Assembly (NCBI RefSeq): GCF_026151205.1
Contig: NC_087076.1
Coordinates: 8,346,902 to 8,410,901, forward strand
DNA length: 64,000 bases
Reading direction: 5' to 3'
Source of the DNA: Bolinopsis microptera
Lineage: Eukaryota > Ctenophora > Tentaculata > Lobata > Bolinopsidae
A program made the translations under genes and the position numbers. Each line of letters starts with the position of its first letter. The stretch's first letter is position 1. The notes below the pieces were generated by a model. It had not been told where the DNA came from. It worked only from the letters and a program-made list of their open reading frames with translations, and did no database searches. Below are positions 45,771-57,517 of this stretch, piece by piece.

Positions 45771-46533
45771 CACATTCACTATAACTATAAATATAAGCTA
45801 TAATCAGCTCACTTCATAATAATAATATTGAAACACATCAGTACACTACGCATGGCACGTACAAATTGGGCTTATTACATAATACTATACATTACATAGT
45901 ATACATTAAAATACGCTCGCGCTGCCGGCTGCGCATTCATTGACCACAGGCTAACTATACACCACATCTCCACAAGCAATCTTCGTGAGCGTGCGCACGG
46001 CAAGTTGACATGGTAACGAACGGAAGTAAGTAAGGAACACGTCATATATTTGACCCACCTACCGCAATCTCCAAAATCCACGTTTTTCTGCAAAAACGAC
46101 TATTCGTAACCTTTCAGTATTGCCTTTTTACAAAAGGGTGTGAATGGAAAAAATTGTCAATAAACAAGGTACAAGATTTTCAAAATCAAATCTAACATGT
46201 CACGTGATTATGACATCACCTGAGCTGCAGTTCCATTTCCCGGTAATAACCAAGAATCAACCTTGTAAACTCAACCTGCAAGGTTGAGTTTACAAGGTTG
46301 ATGTTTCTGACCTAAAGTTGCTACACTGTTGAGACGGTTATCACAGTTTGAAAGTTTGGGAAGCTTTGAAAATTACAGGATTACCTAAATAAATTCGTCA
46401 AAAGCACTTCTATCATGAGCTTAAGTGTGACAATATGTTTGTTACATGGTCTGAGTGTGTGACAATATTTGTTGTAAACATGGGCTGAGTCGTGAGTGTA
46501 CAACAATATTGTAGTAACATGGGATGAGTGCAT

Positions 46534-48473
46534 TAGAGTGGTTCATTTTACCAAAAGTTGTTCAAATAATTAGAAATCATATCTTATTAGTTGCTCTATA
46601 GGGTCAGGAACGACCAAAAAATTTTTTTTGACTCTAGTGTTCCGGATATGGTCCGCACATGCCACGCCCATTTTTATAGCGTTTCTTATACAGGTAAAAT
46701 TGTCTAAATCGTCAATTTAGTCATGAAGGAGTATGGAAGGAGTTCTGAATGTGTGCTCCTCTAATATAAACAGTAGAAAATGGTTAACTTTAGTCGAGGT
46801 CTCAGGTCTCTACAATGTCGGGAAGTTCCTGCAGGAGTTTGCGCATTGCGCTGAAGCGTGGGATTCACTGCGCCAAAAGTGAAGGTCGTAGAGACATGAG
46901 ACCTTGACTAAAGTTAACCTTTTTATACCATTACTATAGTAGTGTGACACTTTCAGAGTCCTGAACACATTCCTATATCACTTAATCGTCAATTATATGA
47001 ATTTTACCTGTTAAAATATATCATCTTTAACTGATATCAATTTAGTTTAACACTGTTAGCTTTTAAATAGGAAATAATTTACTTCACACCAAACTAACAC
47101 ACAATATGAGAGTATACAAAAAGGAGGCTTTCTTGGAGACTACCTGGACCGAGCATCAAAATAGTACACATTGCTGCAGTCATTGTCGAGACTCAAAAAT
47201 GAGAGGGTCTAGTTGTGGGATTATACTGGATAACAGATATGATGAGTGGTAACATCCTACAAAAGAATGTTAGCTTACTAAGTAATTTTCCTCTTAGCGA
47301 ATCCTACGAGAACTTAACTAAGTTCCTCCTAGTCCTAAGCATTATCTTGTTTCAGAGGGACTGAGTCATTTTAAAAGATGAAGCCAAAGAAGAGATTCAT
47401 CTGTTCCGTTCATAGCCGATAGTTGTGAAGAAGGCATTTGCACTCTGTAATTTGTAAGCAAATTTTTTCGATATTTATAGTTATTTACTGACCTTGACGA
47501 ATCAGCAAGATATCACTGGACCTCGTTAGTCGTTAGTCATGTTATGCTGATCCAGTTAGTTACGAGCTATCAAGTAATCATTCGATCTCATTAATACTGA
47601 TCCTATCAATGACGAGCTATGAAGTAATCAGTGGATCTCGTCAATACTCATCCTGTCAGTGACGAGTTATGAAGAAATCAACGAAGACCTCATTAATTTC
47701 CTTGTTCCACGAAGATATTCAATTCCTCTGGTAACCAAACCCCTTCTGGCCTACTTCTGAACATATATGAAGATTCGAAAACCAAGTCTACCTAAATCTG
47801 AACTTTCTGACTGCGTTGGAGAATGGAGAACAATCGAGAAATGATAACCAGTCCCAGGATATAATCAAAGTTCAATTTGGAATCTTTTTGTATTTCTTTA
47901 TGGTGTGTGTAAGTTTGGTGTGAAGTAAATTATTTCCTATTTAAAAGCTAACAGTGTTAAACTAAATTGATATCAGTTATAAATGATATATTTTAACAGG
48001 TAAAATTCATATAATTGACGATTAAGTGATATAGGAATGTGTTCAGGACTCTGAAAGTGTCACACCACTATAGTAATGGTATAAAAAGGTTAACTTTAGT
48101 CAAGGTCTCATGTCTCTACGACCTTCACTTTTGGCGCAGTGAATCCCGCGCTTCAGCGCAATGCGCAAACTCCTGCAGGAACTTCCCGACATTGTAGAGA
48201 CCTGAGACCTCGACTAAAGTTAACCATTTTCTACTGTTTATATTAGAGGAGCACACATTCAGAACTCCTTCCATACTCCTTCATGACTAAATTGACGATC
48301 TAGACAATTTTACCTGTATAAGAAACGCTATAAAAATGGGCGTGGCATGTGCGGACCATATCCGGAACACTAGAGTCAAAAAAAATTTTTTGGTCGTTCC
48401 TGACCCTATAGAGCAACTAATAAGATATGATTTCTAATTATTTGAACAACTTTTGGTAAAATGAACCACTCTA
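46534..48473. mobile_element. hAT-like foldback element, ~570-bp inverted arms, 8-bp TSD
   Basis: Ends are TAGAGTGGTTC and its complement. GAGTGCAT is repeated at 46526-46533 and 48474-48481. The arms, 46534-47102 and about 47904-48473, are nearly identical inverted copies. Each arm contains its own inverted repeat (GGTTAACTTTAGTC and mate, about 46782-46919, mirrored at about 48094-48231). The 0.8 kb centre has three ~60-bp direct repeats (about 47530-47690) and no transposase. The 8-bp duplication and yAGNG-like ends fit hAT. Confidence 0.85.
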
Positions 48474-48564
48474 GAGTGCATGCATGTGACCCCCAACCGG
48501 ACCCATGTAGCTGAGACACCTCACAGCAAGTAGACCAAAGTGGCTCTTGCTTGTGAAAGGTGTA

Positions 48565-49240
48565 GCAACTACCCGCTGAGGCGGTGGGTTGGGAGTCCCC
48601 CCTGGGATCATTTCGTCCGTAAAATTTTACACAATATAAAAGCTACAATAAATTATCTATAAAATTTATGTAAACAAAGCTCGTCTTCTGAGGAATGAGA
48701 TTGAAGGATACGTCATCCAGTCTAAGGTGCTGGGCTTTTTGTCTTCCTCTGATTCCCCTGAGTGCTATGAGTGCGCTTCGTAGCAGATCAAACCTGAATC
48801 GTGTTCTGATGTCCAATGTTATTACTGAGTAGACCTGTGTGTAACAATATTTTGTTAAATGGTCTGACTGTGTGACAATACTGTTCCAACATTAGAGGAG
48901 GAGTGAGTGTGAACAACCTTAAGAAATTAGTATAGATATCAAGGTCAGTGCCAAGTGAGATATGAAATGGTCGTAAAAAGATCAACTACCCGCCAAAGAG
49001 TTGGGTTGGGAGTCCCCCTGGCATCATTTCTTCCGTAAAATTGCATGTAACAATTACAATAAATTATCTGAAACAAATTTACATAAACAAATCTAGGAGA
49101 CCTCAGAGCTCGTCTTCGAGGGATGAGGTAGAAGGATACGTTTTGCAGTCCTATATGTCGAGCTGATGATCGTTCTATAATTCCCCTGGGAACTTGACAG
49201 ATCATAGCAGATCAAACCTGAGTCGTGTTCTGATATAATT
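48565..49240. repeat. diverged tandem duplication, ~420-bp offset
   Basis: 'gttgggagtccccctgg', 'aattatct', 'gaaggatacgt' and 'gcagatcaaacctgag' occur in the same order at about 48570-48820 and 48985-49240, with substitutions and indels. Not coding. Confidence 0.75.
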
Positions 49241-49793
49241 TTTGACCTGACTCTTGGCTTCTATTTTGAAGTCAGCTATTATCTCAGATACAATATCTAC
49301 GAACACAGTGTAAAGCAGTCCCATGCCTAGCCTCCAGATGTCGTGAAGACTAGTGGGACAAAGGATCCTTTCCCTGACCGAAATACTCTCTCCTCATACA
49401 AATATTGCTTCTCTTTCTCATGTTCACTGTATATTTTATTTAATGACTTGTTGTATCACGTCGTGACCCCCAAATTGTCGTTTCACTGTAGCATTTCTAC
49501 GATACAGGGGGACAATGTATGACAAGTGGCTTACACATGTATTCGAGTCGCAGTTAGGATGTGTGACCCTATTGTCAAAAAATGCTGTACAAGTGTAAGA
49601 TATGGAAGAACTGTATTAAAGTATGGCGTGGTTACATGATGAAAAGCATATCAGTGAAGATAAAACAAATTCTTGTTCGCACTTAATTTAAACAGCAACA
49701 ACTATACATGCGCGACACGCTTTCAATTTCAGATTTTTGCAATTTTTTGTATTAATACACTAAATAATATTGATTTAGTTTTATGGAAAACAG
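49241..49793. other. intergenic, nothing recognised
   Basis: Mixed AT-rich sequence without repeats or convincing exons. Confidence 0.4.
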
Positions 49794-49801
49794 TTGATTT
49801 C

Positions 49802-49920
49802 TTACTGGGCCGCGCTCAGCCTGTCATTCCGCCAAATCTATATTCCAAATATATATGCCAAATCTATATGCCAAATCTATATTATGTTAATGAACATAAT
49901 AGCCTGGGGTCCTCAGGTAA
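49802..49920. mobile_element. micro-MITE family A, copy A2 (8-bp TSD)
   Basis: Starts TTACTGGGCCGCGCTCAGCC and ends GGGGTCCTCAGGTAA, flanked by TTGATTTC at 49794-49801 and 49921-49928. It is longer than the others because 'ccaaatctatat' is repeated inside. About 120 bp including its right end and flank (49881-50001) reappear at 51000-51121 as a segmental duplication. Confidence 0.88.
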
Positions 49921-50190
49921 TTGATTTCAAATTAATTTTAAATGCATTGGGTAAAAGTTTTATTAAAAAAATCATTTTACAATTTCGTATTTGTCCATCG
50001 CAGTTGGTCGAGTACTGAGTGATCAATCATCTTCACATGTTTACTGTTTCAGTTTAGTGTAGACCTTGTTGTAGAAACTCAGTACGGTGCTCCGCAGTTA
50101 ATGTCATTCTGTATCATACGAAAATGCATAGCTAGCATGAGGTATGATAATCCCTCGTATCGGAATCTTTTACATATCTAATCGATTGAG

Positions 50191-50313
50191 TACCTGGGGA
50201 CCCCGTTTTAGGTTTTCATACACGTATCAGTCATGAATCAAGCATATTTACTAAAATCTAATATTAATATAACTACTGTGTTTGAGAACACAAAGCCCGG
50301 GGTCCCCGGGTAA
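50191..50313. mobile_element. family-A-like element with symmetric ends
   Basis: Starts TACCTGGGGACCCCG and ends CGGGGTCCCCGGGTAA, so both ends match the TTACCTGRGGACCCC end of family A. The interior differs and no target duplication was seen. Confidence 0.5.
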
Positions 50314-50999
50314 GTTAAAGCTGAAAATATTCTGAGTGATTTGTGTATTTGGTAATGGTACTGGCTATAGCACTGACAACTGTGAACTGAGCACTCTCGT
50401 GAATAGCTATTTGTCAATAGTTTACGAATGACTCCATTATTAACCGTTCTCTTTAAATTATGTAATAAAATTATTAGAATATGATCTTTAAATTATGTAA
50501 TAAAATGATTAAAATATGAAAGTTGACATAAATTCTGTGATATGTCTACCACCTTTTTCCACTTGATTGTATTAACCTTTAGACCTCCGGCTTTTGTGTT
50601 CTTTAACACGATTGATATATAATATGGTGGAATGACATTGGTCGCGTTTTTGGTGTGGAATGCTAGGCGAGTTGTCGTGTGATCATTAACAATTCAGTAA
50701 TAGTAATACTAGTTATACCATCATGAAACCTTTGATCCGTCAAAGTTCGGGATTGCAATTGCAATTGCAAATTGACCAAAACAAATGAGAAACTTCATAA
50801 AGTATCACAACGCTACCGCACTAGTAACTTACAACATGTCGCTTGTCGGCTTGTTGCCACTCTGTCACATACTGCTTTTAAAAGGTCTACCGATATGCGA
50901 TTATCATTACAAAACATATATTTTGCGCGCTCAGCATTCCACGCGCAAAAACGCGCCCGTCCGAGAGACCTGCGCGTATTAGAGGGTTCAGTCTCACCA

Positions 51000-51121
51000 G
51001 GCTATGTTAATGAACATAATAGCCTGGGGTCCTCAGGTAATTTATTTCAAATTAATTTTAAATGCATTGGGTAAAAGTTTTATTAAAAAAATCATTTTAC
51101 AATTTCGTATTTGTCCATCGT
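51000..51121. repeat. duplicate of 49881-50001
   Basis: Near-identical to the right end and 3' flank of MITE A2, so it was copied together with flanking DNA and did not arise by independent transposition. Confidence 0.85.
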
Positions 51122-52383
51122 TAAAATAAACTTGTTGTACGTTTATAACCTACCAGCACCCCGGCGAACGCCGCGGGCTTCATATTGCTGCGCGTGTTAA
51201 AACAAATTTTCGGCATAAATTTGTCAGGAGATCGACTGTAATTCCGTTTACGAACCTTTTAAAGATATTTGACAGTGCCGATTCTATCCCTTAAAGGATT
51301 TTCAATAGTGTCGAGGAAAAATAAAACATCAAATTCATTCATCTGAATATTAGTAAAGGTTATAATGATATCAAATCAAGATTTCAAACGCGTACAATCA
51401 TTAACTCTAATCAAGTATTGTCAACTGTGATTAAAGATCATAGCAAAGTATGCTATCCTATATGTAAGCTACAATGAGGAAGAAACAGCATTATACAACA
51501 GTATTACAATAATAAATATATGGATAATACCAAAATGTAACTATTACTGCTAATAAATACAGTTTAAAGATAAACTTATCAAATTTAAAATTGACACGAA
51601 ACTAATACGCGGTTTATATTAGAATGCAACACAAACACTAAACACATCAAATAGAAACAAAAAAAGATATCTCGCACTGTCAGTCATTACATATTACAAT
51701 TATATAAATAACACCGAAGAACTCATATATCAACAGCTCGAGTAGCGCACACTACTGTTCCAATTTGAGTGTCTGACAGTGGCAGGGGAAGCGTCCAAGG
51801 TTCGATGCCGCGACCGTGATCTTTTAAACATTTTGTGAAAGTCGTCTTTGTTTAAGAAGGTCCACTTCCAGTAGCCCATTTTCTCCCCACATAACATTTC
51901 TTCATCCTCAGTGCTCAGCAAGACCTGTTTTATTTTCCATTACAGTAATTCCATGTTCCAATGAAATCTAACTCTTCAATTTTAATATCAGCGGTCGGAT
52001 CCTGAAATATGGAAGTGAAACTCAGTAAATTTTTACAGTCAAGTAATACTATAACTTCTATTCGTAAAATTTTACAAGATTTGTTTCCAGTTTCGGACAA
52101 ATTCACAATATTACTACATAACAACTTAGTAATGTAAGCAGTAAGGGCCCTCTCCAAATTTTAATCTGTAGAAGTGCACGTGCAAATAACGCGCGGCTTC
52201 AATGCAAAAATACGTGTGTGCTCTTGGCGCGCGCTAAAACTCTGCGCTGAAAATATTGGTTTGGTACGTACCACAACGAGAGTTTTAAAATTCCCACCAA
52301 TTTCAAACTCCAGAAAAAGAATCCGAAATTTTGGGACAGCCTAAAACATATTCTGATTAATGCTTTACGACTAAACTGACAAC
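51122..52383. other. intergenic with weak exon-like frames and a tRNA-like B box
   Basis: On the minus strand an acceptor (ccatatttcag) precedes DPTADIKIEELDFIGTWNYC and a stop; a second frame below (LLSTEDEEMLCGEKMGYWKW) is offset. The plus strand at 51735-51825 has A-box and B-box-like motifs (CAAGGTTCGATGCC), possibly a SINE that accounts for part of the second frame. None is supported as a gene. Confidence 0.35.
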
Positions 52384-53270
52384 TACAGCAAATCTATTTT
52401 CTCTACGAACTGGGCCCGAGTTACTTGTTTTAAAATACAGCAAATCCATCTTCTCTACGAACTGGGCCCGAGTTACTTGTTTTAAAATACAGCAAATCCA
52501 TCTTCTCTACGAACTGGGCCCGAGTTACTTGTTTTAAAATACAACAAATCCATCTTCTCTACGAACTGGGCCCGAGTTACTTGTTTTAAAATACAGCAAA
52601 TCCATCTTCTCTACGAACTGGGCCCGAGTTACTTGTTTTAAAATACAGCAAATCCATCTTCTCTACGAACTGGGCCCGAGTTACTTGTTTTAAAATACAG
52701 CAAATCCATCTTCTCTACGAACTGGGCCCGAGTTACTTGTTTTAAAATACAGCAAATCCATCTTCTCTACGAACTGGGCCCGAGTTACTTGTTTTAAAAT
52801 ACAGCAAATCCATCTTCTCTACGAACTGGGCCCGAGTTACTTGTTTTAAAATACAGCAAATCCATCTTCTCTACGAACTGGGCCCGAGTGACTTGTTTTA
52901 AAATACAGCAAATCCATCTTCTCTACGAACTGGGCCCGAGTTACTTGTTTTAAAATACAGCAAATCCATCTTCTCTACGAACTGGGCCCGAGTTACTTGT
53001 TTTAAAATACAGCAAATCCATCTTCTCTACGAACTGGGCCCGAGTTACTTGTTTTAAAATACAGCAAATCCATCTTCTCTACGAACTGGGCCCGAGTTAC
53101 TTGTTTTAAAATACAGCAAATCCATCTTCTCTACGAACTGGGCCCGAGTTACTTGTTTTAAAATACAGCAAATCCATCTTCTCTACGAACTGGGCCCGAG
53201 TTACTTGTTTTAAAATACAGCAAATCCATCTTCTCTACGAACTGGGCCCGAGTTACTTGTTTTAAAATAC
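52384..53270. repeat. 52-bp minisatellite, 17 copies
   Basis: Seventeen 52-bp units containing 'ctacgaactgggcccgagtt' with only a few single-base differences, indicating recent amplification or gene conversion. Confidence 0.97.
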
Positions 53271-53314
53271 GACAAAGTTAACTGCTGAATGTTCCCGGTC
53301 AAAAATTAATTATA

Positions 53315-54081
53315 CAGGGTGGGCCAAAAGTCAGTGTGCAAACGTTGGCCTTAATAGCTCAGTCACTGAGTGCCCAATTGAAATACTTCCTTCTGGTATG
53401 ACTTGGTACCACCACTGGTTCGAGGAATTTGTCAACTCGAAAAATATTCGCGTTCATTTTTTTCAAATGGAGGTTCATTTTCACATTTATTTGATAGTTT
53501 GGATAGTCGGATCAAGCTAAATGTTATTGAATTGTGTTTGGCCATTCGAATTACGTTTGTCCTGAAAGAATTAGAACTGTAGCTTCTCAAATGACCGAGA
53601 TATGAAGCATAACGAGTTTATTCATTACGTGTGATCAGGTGATTGGTTTACGTAATCACCTGATAAGGTGACCCCGTTAACTACCCCGTTAAACATTATG
53701 GGAATTGTTAAGGGTGCCCAATTAAGGTGTCGTGTCACGGTGTCACATAATCACCCAGTCAATTTTGTTAACGAGATACACAAAATGCTTGATAACTTCG
53801 TCATTTCTAATCCGTTTTGCCTCATGTTTTCAGATCATATGCAACATTTGATAATCTACCGTCTCTGAAAACATTAGGCGTTCAGCATGTTCAGAGAAAA
53901 CAATATAGGTGTTTTAATATTGAATGGGCGTGGTCTAAAATATTCGAATTTTCAAATTTTGACGACGGAATCCTCGAACCAGTAAGTACAGTATGCCATC
54001 TGCAAAGCAACAGCTCTCAAATATAAAACACGGTGGAGGTATAAGACCCAACGTTTGCACACTGACTTTTGGCCCACCCTG
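53315..54081. mobile_element. mariner-like element, non-autonomous, 34-bp TIRs
   Basis: Perfect inverted ends of at least 34 bp begin CAGGGTGGGCCAAAAGTCAG. TA lies at both borders (53313-53314, 54082-54083). The ends are typical of Tc1/mariner elements. The 767-bp interior shows no mariner transposase, only short unrelated frames, so it is a MITE or deletion derivative. Confidence 0.88.
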
Positions 54082-54083
54082 TA

Positions 54084-55225
54084 GTTTATATTAAAATATT
54101 GTCTATTGTCTATGTTTTACTATAATGCTGGGAGCCTTGTTGTAAATAATAGGGTACATACCATTCCTTGAAAGTCGTTATTTCGGAGTGAGCAATCATT
54201 TTGTTGACTAGCGAATCTAAATTGAAATAGTCGAATATCACTCAATTTCAGTTGCAGGTCGACATCCTTAAAATTAGAGAGCAAATAATTTTATTTTGTA
54301 CTCTACTTCAGTCAATATAAATAGAAATTACAGCAATTTGAAGTAACAGCATATCAAGCTATATCATACATAATTATGAAAGCCTCGCAGAGATCTCGAT
54401 TAAATCTGTAAACGTACATTTAACGGTAAGATATATAGGTAGCGCGCAATATAAGCGCACGCATAAAACCAATATGGCTGCCACACAAAGCTACAAACTG
54501 GAACAAGAAATGAAAATTGTGAATTCAACCAGCTTGGATACTATTATCCAACGCGACATTGGTTTGAGCGCATTATCGACACGTTTTAAATGCGCGGAAC
54601 ATTTTTGTGCGCGGCACTAGCATTTTAAATTTTCAAAATTCAAATCATAGCCAGAGTTATGGTTATTTTTCAAGAAAAATTTCGAGGCAAATTTTACGTG
54701 TAAATTATTCATTTTTCATTCATGATCACTCATAATTTGAACAATTTACCTTGGATTGAATTGAACTCTTCAGTATTCGATGATTAAAACAATTGTTTCA
54801 AGAACAGAGTAGTTTTAAAGCTAAACATTCGCAATTTGTCTTAACAGGAGTCTTGGGAGAATTATAAAAATGAAATTTAAACGTTTTAGCGGCGCATGAA
54901 GCCCGCGGCGTTCGCTGGGGTGACCAGGACGCGCGCCGAGTTGGAACAAATATTTTACGAGTATTACCCGTTAGCCGCGCAAACTAGCATTTTTGCTTCG
55001 CATCGTCGATCGTTGCTTTGCTTCGCAGAGCAACAATCTCAATGGGTTGACATCGTCAATCAATATTCAAATGTAAGCTTGGTGCCGATAAAAACTTTTA
55101 AATTATTTACATGATAAAATTTTATAAAAACAGCTTGTACAGATTTGTAGTGCGATGCGTTACTGGGCCGCGCCGCGCATCCAATAATGCTCCTCGCAAT
55201 CAACTTCGTTAAATTGCAGCGAAAT
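54084..55225. other. intergenic with CpG-rich dispersed repeat pieces
   Basis: AT-rich with islets such as 'gaagcccgcggcgttcgc' (about 54898), whose complement occurs near 51160, and a hairpin-like 'gttgctttgcttcgcagagcaac' near 55011 similar to the palindrome at about 16788-16808. No gene seen. Confidence 0.45.
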
Positions 55226-55303
55226 TTACTGGGCCGCGCTCAGCCTGTCATTCCGCCTAATCTCTATTTAATAACAACATTAAAGCCTGGGGTCCTCAGG
55301 TAA
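55226..55303. mobile_element. micro-MITE family A, copy A3 (8-bp TSD)
   Basis: 78 bp from TTACTGGGCCGCGCTCAGCC to GGGGTCCTCAGGTAA, flanked by AGCGAAAT at 55218-55225 and 55304-55311. Confidence 0.9.
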
Positions 55304-55349
55304 AGCGAAATGCGCTACTGGGCCTCGTCGAGCTGCGAAGAATAAACAT

Positions 55350-55730
55350 TGTCAATTAAATTGACCATTGTTTGTTGTTGATGACTTGGCCCGGCGCACG
55401 CTACTTCGTAGCACTTTCATTTCGAGAAGAAAGCGGCGCGCGCTACTTCGAAGAAATTTAGACAAGTAACATCCGTTAACAATTAAGTACAGATTACTTC
55501 ACCTAACCATGTGTTTTCGCGCCGCTGCGGGCGCGCTTGTTTTACAAGTCACAAGTCAAGAAACGCCGTGAGGCGGGTTGCTCTAACAAAAGCCCTCTCG
55601 CTTGCAGTAGCGCGCGTCCGCCGTAGGCGGCAAAAGAAACAAGCGCGTCACGCAGTACGCGTATACACATGGCTATGTGAATGAGGCGGGCGCGCGCCAC
55701 TGCAAGCGCAAGGGCTCTGGATAGAGCTAA
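55350..55730. repeat. dispersed repeat family R, copy 3
   Basis: Shares 'gagaagaaagcggcgcgcgc', 'agtaacatccgt', 'gcgcgtcacgcagtacgcgt' and 'ccctctcgcttgcagtagcg' with the blocks at 9030 and 16346. It also has the foldback of 'aagggctctgg' and its complement. Confidence 0.65.
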
Positions 55731-55762
55731 GAGCAAACAGATTATTGTCATTTAAGTTCACT

Positions 55763-55844
55763 TTACCTGGGGACCTCAGGCTATCATGTTCATAAACATA
55801 GAATAGAGATTCGGCGGAATGACAGGCTGAGCGCGGCCCAGTAA
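55763..55844. mobile_element. micro-MITE family A, copy A4 (8-bp TSD)
   Basis: 82 bp from TTACCTGGGGACC to GCGGCCCAGTAA, in the opposite orientation to A3, flanked by AGTTCACT at 55755-55762 and 55845-55852. Confidence 0.9.
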
Positions 55845-56330
55845 AGTTCACTTTATTTGGTTTTTCATTTTTGTCGCCCAGTAACTAAAACGCAACAAAT
55901 TAAAAATTTTAAACTTGCGTGTGCACCCTTTCAAATTTTAATGTAAACATGCATACAAATAAAATGTAAATTTGTTGTATTTAATATTTATATTACAGTA
56001 TACACAGTTCAGTATTTTATATTCGTGCGATATTACAAAATATTTGAGTTACAATAATAAATTTAAAGATAATTTAAATTTTTTAACTTTGTAAAATAAG
56101 TATTACTAAGTAAGCGCCATGAATTTGGGTCAGCCTTGAATTTTGGCACCCTAAATTATTTATTTTGCCTCAAAATATACTTATGAACTGTTTTCAAAAC
56201 TGATTTAGTTTTATTAAGTAAAACAAAATTTAAGTAAAACAAATTGATTAGCACACATCTACGTCTAGGCAAATGGTAAAGGACATCGCCTATTTATAAT
56301 TAAGAGACATTACACCTTGGTGTAAAGATG

Positions 56331-56504
56331 GAATCTCCAACGGGTCAGCGTTATTCAGACTCAGTTACATATCTTAGAAAGCGCTTGCGCTTTGAGGTAT
56401 TAAAGACAACGGTTATTTCGATAAGGGGGGACAGAGGGCCCAAGTTGCGATATAAACCAGACAATATTGAAGATTTAGATTTAAATATTGAGCCCTTTGG
56501 CTAG
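56331..56504 (+). CDS. repeat-associated short frame, 57 codons
   Basis: ATG 56331 opens MESPTGQRYSDSVTYLRKRL and closes at TAG after NIEPFG. The first ~25 residues parallel the frame at 16497 within repeat family R, with many synonymous-looking differences, which hints that a protein is or was encoded. The part beyond differs between copies. No known domain. It may be the N-terminus of a mobile-element protein. Confidence 0.4.
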   Translation, partial: ESPTGQRYSDSVTYLRKRLRFEVLKTTVISIRGDRGPKLRYKPDNIEDLDLNIEPFG

Positions 56505-56671
56505 AGAATACTTTCTTGGATATTTTCGATAGTTTTTAATATTGATAATATTAATGAATTGTAATTGATTGATATGTAATATTTAGGCCCGTGGCCAGTT
56601 TTCATTACACCTTGGTAGAGCGTTCTGTCAAAAGATCACACATCGAATCTTGTTAAGGTCTGTACTATACA

Positions 56672-57431
56672 TACATACATGTTACATGGCGAGATCTCCA
56701 TCCAAAAGGATTAGTCTGCGTCGACTGCGTCATTACTTTGTATTATACAACTTCGGCGGGTAACATTTCTCCATCCCTTTCGGTCTGCAGCTAATCTTCT
56801 CATACAATCAATCGTGAGTCCATTACGATCCAATCTCTGCTCAGCATCCTCAATGAATACATCATTTAAGCTCTTCCTAGGCCTGCCTCTTGATCTCTTC
56901 CCATGCTTGGGTTTCCATTCAAGTAAATAGTTGGGTAACCGATCTTCAGGCATTCTACTGACATGTCCAAACCAACGCAGCCGTTTTGTTGTTATTATGT
57001 CAGCAAGGGCAGTTATTGATGCCCTTCTTAAAACATCCTCATTACTTACTCGATGGAACCACCTCACTCTCAGGATTCTTCTTAAGCAGTACTGATGGAA
57101 AGACTCCAATCTTCTTGTCTGCACTTGAGTCGTGTTCCATATCTCACATCCATAGGTCAGAATGGTAAGAACAGCTGCAATGTAGATTCGCACTTTGTTG
57201 TTAATGCTTATGTTCTTATTCTTCCAAATGTTGTTGAGTTGGTTAAAAGCTCCGGTTGCTTTTCCAATCCTGACACTTATTTCTTTATCAATCTTGCCAT
57301 CTGATGTAATTTTGACACCTAAATAAGTGAATTGAGTGACCTGCTTTGCAGAGTTTCCATCGACAGTTATATCTATGGTCCTATTCTCTGGGAGTGGGTG
57401 CTGCGATGTATCTTTCCCAATGACCATGATC
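56672..57431 (-). pseudogene. 5'-truncated LINE: C-terminal part of a reverse transcriptase protein
   Basis: An open frame (stop 56711) reads FTYLGVKITSDGKIDKEISV, later LTYGCEIWNTTQ, LRWFGHVSRMPEDRLPNYLL and KRSRGRPRKS, the usual order at the C-terminus of RTE-like non-LTR retrotransposon proteins. The insertion is bounded by the 13-bp direct repeat TCTGTACTATACA (56659-56671, 57432-57444) and has a short (ATGT)n 3' tail. The frame is intact but endonuclease and most RT motifs are missing, so it is inactive. Confidence 0.85.
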
Positions 57432-57517
57432 TCTGTACTATACACTATACACTATTAAATGGATTATATTATGTCCTACTTACAATGTGAGCTGCAAATT
57501 TGTTGCTTGGAAAGTCA

